DNA from: Roseiarcus sp963717215
Lineage (GTDB): Bacteria > Pseudomonadota > Alphaproteobacteria > Rhizobiales > Beijerinckiaceae
Reading direction: 5' to 3'
NCBI GenBank assembly: GCA_963717215.1
Contig: CAVQVS010000001.1
Span: forward strand, 62,001 to 126,000
DNA: 64,000 nt
Made by a program: the position numbers and the translations under genes. How positions within the stretch are numbered: the first letter of the stretch is position 1; every line of letters begins with the position of its first letter. Under the pieces are notes generated by a model, which saw only the letters and a program-made list of their open reading frames with translations, was not told the origin of the DNA and made no database searches. This document shows, one piece after another, positions 8,885 through 16,700 of the stretch.

Positions 8885-9385
8885 TCATGAGGACGTGCGC
8901 GCTCTCGAGCGATAGCGAAAGTCGCAATGACTCGCGCCGCCCATGATGGTCTGAGTGCGCGTCAGCTTGATGCGCGGGTCATAACCTTCGCAGAACGCGC
9001 CGTCGCGATTGCAGGACAGGATGTCTCCGATGTCGCCAAGTCCCATTGCGCGATAGGTCTCCGCGTAGCGGCAGCGCCTCACGTTGAAGTCGAGCACGCC
9101 AGGCTTGTCGTCGATGACCTCGATCGTCAGCGCGTCATCCTTCGTCCACAGTGGCAGGATCGCCTTGAAGCTTTCGAGGTCCGCCTCGCCATTGGCGCGC
9201 GAGGCCATTTCGGTCCCGGCGTCGATTGCGGCGCGTCGAATGGCCCGGCGCAGGATGTCGCGCGCCTTCTGCTCCCCGATCGCTTCGCGCATCTCGTCGT
9301 AGATCGGCGCGATAATCGCAGCCTCGATCCTGCGGCGCGCGAGAATGCCGAGTTCGCTGTCGCCATTATCCTTGCGGTCGTTCAT
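8885..9385 (-). CDS. L-2-amino-thiazoline-4-carboxylate (ATC) hydrolase-like protein
   Basis: 166-aa protein of the ATC-hydrolase-like family (PF14196), named for an enzyme that opens the thiazoline ring on the way to cysteine. Most members are uncharacterised. Signatures are a helical N-terminus (ARRRIEAAIIAPIYDEM), WTKDDALTIEVIDDKPGVLDFNVRRCRYAE, and a C-terminal Cys/His set (ILSCNRDGAFCEGY, GGASHCDFRY). I chose the ATG at 9385 (MNDRKDNGD), because a longer frame would overlap the divergent VOC gene. Probable operon with the quinone oxidoreductase. Confidence 0.82.
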   Translation of the reverse strand: MNDRKDNGDSELGILARRRIEAAIIAPIYDEMREAIGEQKARDILRRAIRRAAIDAGTEMASRANGEADLESFKAILPLWTKDDALTIEVIDDKPGVLDFNVRRCRYAETYRAMGLGDIGDILSCNRDGAFCEGYDPRIKLTRTQTIMGGASHCDFRYRSRARTSS

Positions 9386-9524
9386 AAGCGAAGCGTGCGC
9401 CGCGCCCAAGGCCGGTGTCAAATTCTGGCCGCTGCTGATTGTCGCTTGACAGGCGCCGGGGGAGGCGACGAGTCTGGCCGGTGGAAACAGCTCGCACATA
9501 GTGCGCCAAGGGAGGATAGGCCCC

Positions 9525-9923
9525 ATGCCGATTGCTCGGATGGATCATTTCACCATCCTCACGACGAATGCCGAAAAGACAGTCGCCTTCTACAACGACA
9601 TCCTTGGCTTTACCTCCGGCCCGCGCCCGGCGTTCTCGTTTCCAGGCGCCTGGCTCTACAATGACGGCAAGGCCGTGCTGCATGTCGTGGAACGGCCTTC
9701 CATTCCGGAGGGGGGCGGCGTGCTCGACCATATTGCTTTCTGGGGCACGGATCCGTCAGCCTACGTGGCCAAGCTCAAGGCGCGCGGAATCAAGCACGAC
9801 TTGAGGCGGTTGCCTGAGAACGGTCACGCGGCCGGGCTCTGGCAATTGTTCTTTTTCGACCCGAGCGGCGCGCGAGTCGAGATCGACTTCGCCGCGAGCG
9901 AGACCGTTGACGGGCAGGGGTAG
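9525..9923 (+). CDS. VOC superfamily (glyoxalase/dioxygenase-like) protein
   Basis: 132-aa vicinal-oxygen-chelate protein, a paired beta-alpha-beta-beta-beta metal-binding fold. The first half has RMDHFTILTTNAEKTVAFY (metal His in MDHF) and the second half GVLDHIAFWG (second His) and LFFFDPSGARVEIDFA (Glu ligand). This ligand set fits a metal-dependent dioxygenase, isomerase or lyase, but the substrate is unknown. The start is the ATG at 9525 with GGGAGG at 9510-9515; an upstream GTG at 9501 is less likely. Divergent from the ATC-hydrolase-like gene. Confidence 0.88.
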   Translation: MPIARMDHFTILTTNAEKTVAFYNDILGFTSGPRPAFSFPGAWLYNDGKAVLHVVERPSIPEGGGVLDHIAFWGTDPSAYVAKLKARGIKHDLRRLPENGHAAGLWQLFFFDPSGARVEIDFAASETVDGQG

Positions 9924-9936
9924 CGCACGCGGCTTG

Positions 9937-9971
9937 ATCCTGAGAAGCGCCGAAGGCGCGTCTCGAAGGAT
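9937..9971. repeat. REP-like palindrome, copy 1
   Basis: Imperfect palindrome running from ATCCTGAG to CTCGAAGGAT around a GCGCCGAAGGCGC core. It matches the short palindromic repeats common between genes in Rhizobiales genomes. A second copy lies inverted at 10009-10041. Confidence 0.7.
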
Positions 9972-10008
9972 GCTCAATAGGAAGCGGGTCGGCGCCGCCA
10001 AGTGGATC

Positions 10009-10041
10009 ATTCTTCGAGGTCGCTACGCGGCGCCTCAGAAT
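10009..10041. repeat. REP-like palindrome, copy 2 (inverted)
   Basis: Palindrome from ATTCTTCGAG to CCTCAGAAT around CGCTACGCG. Its reverse complement closely resembles the copy at 9937-9971. The pair forms a head-to-head REP doublet in the 229-bp gap before kdsA. Confidence 0.7.
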
Positions 10042-10152
10042 GAGGATAGGGGATGCATGAGTGGCGCCGCGATTGCCCGCTTGCCATCACGTCTCGCCTC
10101 CCGCTAAGAGCCGCAGCCGAAAGCGGGATATTTCTCGCTAGCAGGACTTGCC

Positions 10153-11010
10153 TTGCGCAACAACGCCATCGTTCAGATCGGCCAGGGGCCGCTTGCGGCC
10201 CGCTTCGGCCCTGCGCTGCCGCTGGCGCTCATCGCCGGGCCGTGCCAGCTCGAGAGCCGGGCGCACGCGCTTGAGATGGCGCATGCGCTCAAGGAGATTG
10301 CGGGGCGCCGCGCGATCGGCCTCGTCTTCAAGTCCTCCTTCGACAAGGCCAATCGGACCTCCGGGTCAGCCCAACGCGGAATGGGGCTCAAAGCCGCCTT
10401 GCCGATCTTTGCCGAAATCCGCGAAACCGTCGGCCTTCCGGTCATCACTGATGTGCACGAGAGCAGCCAGTGCGCGCCGGTTGCGCAAGCGGTTGACGCG
10501 CTTCAGATCCCGGCCTTCCTCTGTCGCCAGACCGATCTTCTGATTGCGGCGGCAGAGACCGGCAGGCCTGTCAACGTCAAGAAGGGACAGTTTCTCGCGC
10601 CCTGGGACATGAAGAACGTCGTCGCCAAGCTTGACGCGGCGGGTTTGGCTGACATCCTGGTGACAGAACGGGGGACAAGTTTCGGCTACAACACGCTGGT
10701 CTCCGACATGCGTGCGCTGCCGATCCTCAAGCGCGAGACCGGCGCGCCGGTGATCTTCGACGCCACCCATTCTGTGCAACAGCCCGGAGGGCAGGGAACC
10801 TCCTCGGGCGGCGAACGCGCGTTCGTTCGAGTGCTGGCGAGGGCGGCGGTGGCGGTCGGCGTCGCCGGCGTTTTCATCGAGACCCATCAAGACCCCGACC
10901 ACGCGCCTTCCGACGGCCCCAACATGGTGCCGCTCAAGGATTTCGAGGCGCTGGTCTCTGAACTGCAGGATTTCGACCGGCTCGTTAAGCGTAATCTCGA
11001 CAATGCCTGA
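10153..11010 (+). CDS. kdsA: 3-deoxy-D-manno-octulosonate 8-phosphate (KDO8P) synthase
   Basis: Condenses phosphoenolpyruvate with arabinose 5-phosphate to KDO8P, the first committed step to the inner-core sugar of LPS. 285 aa TIM-barrel. Motifs are LALIAGPCQLES, FKSSFDKANRTS, ITDVHESSQ, GQFLAPWDMKN, ERGTSFGYN and IFDATHSVQQPGG. Cys31 in AGPC (Asn in the E. coli enzyme) marks the metal-dependent class. The likely start is TTG at 10153; no better ATG exists. The stop region overlaps the start of the acyltransferase gene (11003), implying translational coupling. Confidence 0.96.
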   Translation: MRNNAIVQIGQGPLAARFGPALPLALIAGPCQLESRAHALEMAHALKEIAGRRAIGLVFKSSFDKANRTSGSAQRGMGLKAALPIFAEIRETVGLPVITDVHESSQCAPVAQAVDALQIPAFLCRQTDLLIAAAETGRPVNVKKGQFLAPWDMKNVVAKLDAAGLADILVTERGTSFGYNTLVSDMRALPILKRETGAPVIFDATHSVQQPGGQGTSSGGERAFVRVLARAAVAVGVAGVFIETHQDPDHAPSDGPNMVPLKDFEALVSELQDFDRLVKRNLDNA

Positions 11011-12049
11011 CGGCAGCCTTGTCACATGGCAGTCGCGTGAACATTATATTTTTGCGGACCGATCCGCGCCGACGAGTCCGATGGACAAATATCTCTTCAG
11101 CTACGCGACTGCGAGCGATCCGCCGATCCAGCGGGCGCTGATTCGGCTCGTCGAGAAGGCGACGGGCCAACCGAAGCTCAAGCGGATGTATGTTGAGAAC
11201 CAACGCTTCCCCCGCGAAGGCGAGACTTTCTGGCAGGCCGCTGTTCGCTCGCTCGAACTCGACGTACGCTACGACCCGCATGCGCTCTTCGCCGCGCCAA
11301 AGACGGGCCCCGTCGTCTTCGTGGCCAACCATCCCTATGGCGTGCTCGATGGAATCGTGATGGCTTGGCTGGTCAGCAAGGTGCGGCCCGATTTCCTCGT
11401 TCTCACGCACATCGTGTTGACGCGCGCGCCTGAGGCGGCGGCCTTCATTTTGCCCATCGATTTCTCTGGCGCCAAGGGCGCCGAACACACAAACCTGGCT
11501 TCGCGCGCTGCGGCGCGCGCCCATCTCGCAAAGGGCGGGGCTGTGGTTGTATTTCCCGCCGGCGCCATTTCGACGACGCCGGACAAGTTTGGTTCGGGGC
11601 CCGCAGTCGATGGACGCTGGCAGCCGTTCGTTTCCCAACTCGTTCAGAGGTCGAAGGCGACCGTCGTGCCGATCTGGTTCGGCGGCCAGAACAGCCGCCT
11701 TTTCCAGATCGCAAGTCACGTGAGCCTGACGCTCCGTCTCTCCCTCATATTCCATGAGGTGAAGACGCGCATCGGGACCTGCTTGCCAGTGGGGGTCGGG
11801 TCCCCCATCCCGTTCGCTTCTCTTGCTTCCATCAAAGACCGACAGGCGCTCGCCGATGAGTTGCGGGCTCGCGTCTATGCCTTGGCCAGCCTTGTTCCGA
11901 CGATCGCAGGCAAGCCGCGACGGACGACTGACGAGCTCCTACGGCCAAAGCTGCCCTCACCACAAGCGAGCCTCGCGGCGTGGAGTCTGCGCGGCTCGGT
12001 GAATTCGTCGTTGCGAGGGGCAAAGCGACGAAGCAATCCAAGAGCGTAG
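11003..12049 (+). CDS. PlsC-family 1-acyl-glycerol-3-phosphate-type acyltransferase
   Basis: 348-aa membrane-associated acyltransferase that transfers an acyl chain from acyl-CoA or acyl-ACP to a lysolipid. The catalytic motif VANHPYGVLDG (His110) is an HX5D variant seen in one branch of the lysophospholipid acyltransferase family. Later blocks are FILPIDFSGAKGAE, GAVVVFPAGAIS (acceptor glycine block) and VVPIWFGGQN. It overlaps kdsA by 8 bases, suggesting a role in envelope-lipid or LPS-related acylation. The last 15 residues (SSLRGAKRRSNPRA) are encoded by a REP element that has run into the 3' end and replaced the natural stop. Confidence 0.88.
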   Translation: MPDGSLVTWQSREHYIFADRSAPTSPMDKYLFSYATASDPPIQRALIRLVEKATGQPKLKRMYVENQRFPREGETFWQAAVRSLELDVRYDPHALFAAPKTGPVVFVANHPYGVLDGIVMAWLVSKVRPDFLVLTHIVLTRAPEAAAFILPIDFSGAKGAEHTNLASRAAARAHLAKGGAVVVFPAGAISTTPDKFGSGPAVDGRWQPFVSQLVQRSKATVVPIWFGGQNSRLFQIASHVSLTLRLSLIFHEVKTRIGTCLPVGVGSPIPFASLASIKDRQALADELRARVYALASLVPTIAGKPRRTTDELLRPKLPSPQASLAAWSLRGSVNSSLRGAKRRSNPRA

Positions 12050-12095
12050 AGCGCCTTACGGTCCCTCGATTGCTCCGCGTCGCCCGCAATGACGG
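12006..12095. repeat. REP-like palindromic repeat overlapping the acyltransferase 3' end
   Basis: The left arm begins CGTCGTTGCGAGGGGC (12006) and runs to AAGCAATCC. The right arm (12067-12095, CGATTGCTCCGCGTCG...CAATGACGG) is its imperfect reverse complement. In frame it gives the SLRGAKRRSNP peptide typical of this alphaproteobacterial repeat family. Confidence 0.75.
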
Positions 12096-12129
12096 CCCTT
12101 CATCTTTGCTAAAGGACCGCCGCTCGACT

Positions 12130-12690
12130 TCACGCCGCCTTGTCTACGTCGGTGAGGAGGGCCAAGTGTTCCTTGATCATGCCCCGCGCGAGCTTCGCGA
12201 CATTGGTCTCGTCGAGATTGTCCGGCGACTTCAGATAGACTTCCTGAATTTCGAGGAGTTTCCGGTGCCCCTCAATTTCGTAGCGAATGTAATCGCGATC
12301 GAATTCGGACCCGGCCTTTAGAGCGCGAAGCTTATCGACCGACGCTTTGCCCGCGTCGTCGAGATTTTGCATGAGATCCGCATCGCTCGGAGACGGAGTT
12401 TCACCCGACGGGGCGGCGTTCGTCTGCATAGCCTTCAATATGCCGCCGACCGTTTCCTGCTCGGCGATTTCGAACTCGACGAACTGCTTGAGCAGAGGGT
12501 GAGTCACTTTTGCCTTCGCCATCCTGCTGAGCAACAGCGATAGCGAGCCGTAAGCCATCGTGTCTCTGATGTGTCTCTGTCGGGCGTCCATCCCCGCGCT
12601 CGGCGCTGGCGCGGGCTGGGAAGTCGCCTGCGCGAGCACCTGACTCGCTGGCAACGTTGCAATCGAGGCAAGAAGAAAACGACGGTTCAT
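12130..12690 (-). CDS. DUF4142 family exported protein
   Basis: 186-aa protein with a signal peptide (about residues 1-20, ending QVLA) followed by an Ala/Pro linker and a four-helix DUF4142 domain. Helical heptad-like segments include ASQVLA-distal DTMAYGSLSLLLSRMAKA, HPLLKQFVEFEIAEQETVG and DRDYIRYEIEGHRKLLEIQ. DUF4142 proteins are periplasmic and ferritin-like in outline, with no defined activity. It ends close to a REP element and is convergent with the acyltransferase. The E..E..H residues would suit metal binding, which is inference only. Confidence 0.8.
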   Translation of the reverse strand: MNRRFLLASIATLPASQVLAQATSQPAPAPSAGMDARQRHIRDTMAYGSLSLLLSRMAKAKVTHPLLKQFVEFEIAEQETVGGILKAMQTNAAPSGETPSPSDADLMQNLDDAGKASVDKLRALKAGSEFDRDYIRYEIEGHRKLLEIQEVYLKSPDNLDETNVAKLARGMIKEHLALLTDVDKAA

Positions 12691-12780
12691 CTGCGGACTC
12701 CATTCGGGACGGACGCGTTTGGCGCCCTTGAGGGGAGTGAACGCATCGAAAATCGCGTTGTTCCTGCCTGTCGGCCTCCG

Positions 12781-13239
12781 TCAGCCGCGGCCGCGATAGG
12801 GCGCGACGCCCTGATCGGGAATCCAGATCCCCTTCGGCGGCTTGCCGCTCTGCCAGAACACGTCGATCGGGATGCCGCCGCGCGGAAACCAGTAGCCGCC
12901 GATTCTGAACCATCGCGGCTTCAGCAATCCGACAAGATCCTTGCCGATGCGCACTGTGCATTCCTCATGGAACGCGCCGTGATTGCGGAAGCTCTGAAGG
13001 TAAAGCTTCAGTGATTTCGATTCGACGATCCATGCGCCAGGCGCGTAGTCGATGACCAGATGGGCAAAATCGGGCTGCCCGGTCACCGGACACATCGATG
13101 TGAACTCAGGTGCGGTGAAGCGGGCGATATAAGCCGTATCGGCCTGCGGATTGGGGACTCGGTCGAGTGTCTTTGCGTCGGGTGTATCGGGAATGCGCGA
13201 CGGTCGACCCAAGTGAGCGAGGGGGGCTTGCGGTTTCAT
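12781..13239 (-). CDS. queF: NADPH-dependent 7-cyano-7-deazaguanine reductase
   Basis: Reduces the nitrile preQ0 to preQ1 in queuosine biosynthesis. 152-aa unimodular (type I) T-fold enzyme. The catalytic Cys is in FTSMCPVTGQPDFA, the QueF motif in VESKSLKLYLQSFRNH, and the substrate Glu/His in GAFHEEC. The start at 13239 (MKPQAPLAHLG) is preferred over an upstream frame without coding character. Other queuosine genes (queC, D, E, tgt) are not in the window. It follows the short porin-like gene on the same strand by 50 bp. Confidence 0.95.
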   Translation of the reverse strand: MKPQAPLAHLGRPSRIPDTPDAKTLDRVPNPQADTAYIARFTAPEFTSMCPVTGQPDFAHLVIDYAPGAWIVESKSLKLYLQSFRNHGAFHEECTVRIGKDLVGLLKPRWFRIGGYWFPRGGIPIDVFWQSGKPPKGIWIPDQGVAPYRGRG

Positions 13240-13289
13240 GGACCCGTTTAGCCCGAAGCCGCTTTCACCGGCAAGACGCGGCGATTGGT

Positions 13290-13520
13290 CTACCTGAACT
13301 GCCCGCCGTACTGGGACGAAACATAGCCGCTGAGCCTGACACAAACGCCGTCAGACGCGAGCACGCCGGGAGAGCCAGCGACATTGCATGGTGTGACGTA
13401 TTCAGTTTTCTTTGACTTGCCGGTTTGCCCGCGCTGAGAAGGCAGTTCCGCCGCTTGCCCAGCGGTCGCTGCGACGACGGCGCCCACGAGCGCCACTGCG
13501 ACCCATCGTCGAATGATCAT
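13290..13520 (-). CDS. Small exported protein resembling the N-terminus of a Rhizobiales porin
   Basis: 76 aa, starting at 13520. A signal peptide (MIIRRWVAVALVGAVVAAT...GQAAELPS) is followed by a mature part of about 53 residues. That part has two cysteines 15 apart, in EYVTPCNVAG and DGVCVRLSGYVSSQYG. This matches the layout of Rhizobiales porin N-termini, where EYVxxC...TCxxxxGYV forms a disulfide plug before the first beta-strand. The barrel itself is missing. It may be a porin remnant or a stand-alone small protein. It sits 50 bp before queF on the same strand. Confidence 0.6.
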   Translation of the reverse strand: MIIRRWVAVALVGAVVAATAGQAAELPSQRGQTGKSKKTEYVTPCNVAGSPGVLASDGVCVRLSGYVSSQYGGQFR

Positions 13521-13710
13521 GAAGCTCCCACCGGTCGGCGCCTGCGACACTGTGGCCGAAATATAGCCGCCCAAGTGCGCATAGACGCCATATTGGGCGG
13601 CTATGGGGCGGACTGCAAGCGCCGTTCAAGGCGGGGCTTGCGAGGCGGGCTTGCGACTCAGCGGGCAATCGTTGAGGAAGAGACGGGCTCAATCCGGGAT
13701 CGCGGAAGGC

Positions 13711-16700
13711 ATGGAGACGACGCCTGCTTTTGCACGCCCTTTTGCGCATCGCTCCGTAGGGCTTTTGCGGTTCGGGGGCCTAGCACTGATTGCGGTCGCC
13801 CTCTACGCGGCAATCGCGCTGCTGCAACCCATCGTCGCCGCGATTGCCGGCGCCGGCGGGCTGGCGCTTTTGCGCTACGCCCGCGCCGAGCGCCCATATT
13901 CCGCGGCGCTGATCGCGATTGACGCCGCGGCGTTCGCGATCTTCGCAATTCAGCGCAACGATTCGCTCGGCTTCTGGCAACTGCCGGGCCCGTGGCCGGA
14001 CGTCTTCAGGTTCGATCCGCCCGGCGCAACGATTGCGCTACTCATCTACGCCGGCGGTTCGATCATGGCGCTCATCGGCGGCTTCCGTGGGCTTCGGCTC
14101 ATCGAAGCCTTGAGCCTCATCGCGGTCCCGTTCCTGTTCAATCTCATGCTTGCGATTGGCGCTGACTGGCACATGGCCGAGCTCGGCGCCGCCGTGACCG
14201 CGCACGCCAATCTGCCCTTTCCAGCGCAAGTCCTCATTGGGCGCGCGTTGACGCTTTGGTTGATCGGCGAGGCGATCTTCATTCTGATCAACCTGGTCAG
14301 CCTCAACCGGCTGCCGCGCTCGGTTCCCACGCACGCCGTGTTCGCATTGAGCGGCGCTGTCGCGGCTGCGACTCCTTTGTTCGCCAATGCGGCGCAATGG
14401 GTGGCTCAGCCACTTCTGGCGATTATTTTCTCAAGCCTATGCGCGGCGCTGGCTCAAGCGGGTTTATGGGCGATCGTTTATCTTTTGACTGGCGTTGCTC
14501 TCGATTGGCTCGCTGGCCGCCCGCCGCGCCTCGAGGTCGTCTGGGAACATTGGCGGACTGGCTTCATCAAGGGCGCGATCTACGGCGCGCTGTTCATGGG
14601 CCTTATTCTCATCGCAGCTTTGATCCTGAGCGCGCCCGGCGCGGCGACCGTTCTCGACCGCGGCGCGCTGCTGATTGGACCGCTTCTCGGCGCGCTCCTT
14701 TTTCCGCTCGGGCAAACGATCGTCGGCAGCGCCGATGGCACGGCGCCCTTCTTCGGCCGGCTGAGCGCCGCCTATCGCGATCCGCGAGGACCGGTGCGCG
14801 GGCTTGTCATCGGGCTCGGCCTCGCGCTCGCCTACCGCGCCAATCTGGCCGCCGACGATGGCGGCGCGCGCTTTCTCGCGATGGCTGCGACCGGCGCGCT
14901 TTGCTACGGTGGCGTCGATCTCGCCTTCGACGCAGGCAGCGTGATGAGCGGCGAGCGACGGAGGCTGCAAAGTTGGCGGCTGTATGCGCTTGGCCTTGTG
15001 CTCGGCGGCTTGGTCGCTGGCGCGCTCGGTTGGTATTTCGACACGCCCCAGCTCCATGTCGTCATCGACAAGTTCTGGGCCTACGCCGACGTCAATTACC
15101 GGCTCGACGGGCGCAAGCTCGGCGACTTCACCACCTATCCGATCTTCAACAAATACGGATCGATCAACCTCGGCGAGGTCGCGGGCGGCGTCAGGCTGTT
15201 CTGGACCGAGTCGGTGGCCGGCGTGATCAACTGGTCACTCGCCGCGCCGCTGTTCTCGATCAATTACGTTCTGCTCGACGCCGCGCTGCGGCGAAGCTTG
15301 CGTCCGATCAAGACGCTGCTGAGTCCGGACGGCGTCGAGGGCCTGGTGGAGCAGGGGGTGCGCGTTTTGCGCTGGGGCCTGTGGATGGCGCCGGTCATCA
15401 ATTCGTTCCTGCGCCAGTCGCCGGATCCGACCTGGTACAATCAGGACGGCGCGATCCGCACCGGCGTCGCCATTGGCGCCAACGTCACGCAGAATCCGGC
15501 GGACTTCCGCCAATTCAGCCTCGCCATGTTTACCGGGCTTCTCGCCTATGACTGGCTCAGAATCCTCATCTGGTTCGATCATATGGGGCTCAGGGTCGCG
15601 ACCCTGGTCAATCTGTCGTTTCTCGGCGGCGACCGCGCTGACGAAGCCGCGGCGCGATTCGTCGGCCACAATGGCCGCACGCGCGCGATCCCTGACGGCA
15701 TCCGCCGCTTCGGCACCTGGGCGCCGCTGCTTATTCCGTTTTACATTCCGCGGGGGCCCGAGTGGGACAAGGCCTGGACCGGGGCGGAGACGCTGGCGCG
15801 TGGCGGCGCGCCCATGCCGAACGCGGTCAGGACGCTTGGCTTCGCTTATGCGGCTTCAGGCGCCGCGATCGCCGCAGCCTCTATCGCTGCTTATCTGAAG
15901 GAGCGCGCCAAGATTGGGCCAGCGGGACCGTGGCTCGATGGCGCCCCGCTTGAACTTGCGCGGCGGCCGGAACGCTATGCTTTCAACAACGGCGCGGTGG
16001 GCCTCGAGATTCAGCGTGACGGGAGGGGCGCCGGGTTCGTGATGGGGGCGGAGCGCGGCGGCTTCGCAATCGACCTTTTTCGCCGGCCGCTCGATCCGTT
16101 ACAGGCGCGCGGGCATTTCTTTTATGTGAGCGAGGAGGACGAAGCGCCTTGGTCGATCGGCTTTGAGCCGGCTCGGCGCGCTGGCGACTATCGGATCGAG
16201 GAGCCGGGCTTCCACCGTCTTGCGATCGTCAACGCCCTGAATGAGATTGAAGCGCGCATGGAGATTGCGCCCGACCCGGAAGGCGCCGTGTTGAGCTGGC
16301 GCATCAGGCTTGAGAATAAGTCGGACCGGCATCGACGCTTGCGCCTCACCAGCTTCTGCGAGGTCGCCGCCCATGAGACGGGCGCGTACGCTAAGGATCT
16401 CGACTTTGCCGGCATGCACGTCGAGACCGTGTTCGTCCGTCCTCTCAACGCCATTCTCGCGCGCAATCAACTCTTGCGGTCGGCGCGGGCCGATCGCGGA
16501 GAAGTCGCCTTCTTCGCCGTCAAGCCGGGCGCCGGCGCGGAACTCGTCGGCTACGAGGATTCGCGCACCCGCTTTATCGGCGAAGGCTCGTTGATCAAGC
16601 CAACCGGAGGCGAGCGTTGGCGTTGGCGCAAGCTCGACGACGAAGGCAAGCTCTGGCCCTTCGATCCAGCGGCGAGTTTCACGCTTGAGGCGATGCTCGC

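Noticed and set aside
14256..15551. 431-codon alternative frame inside the GH94 gene
   Set aside because: Arg-rich out-of-frame product inside a well-supported gene.
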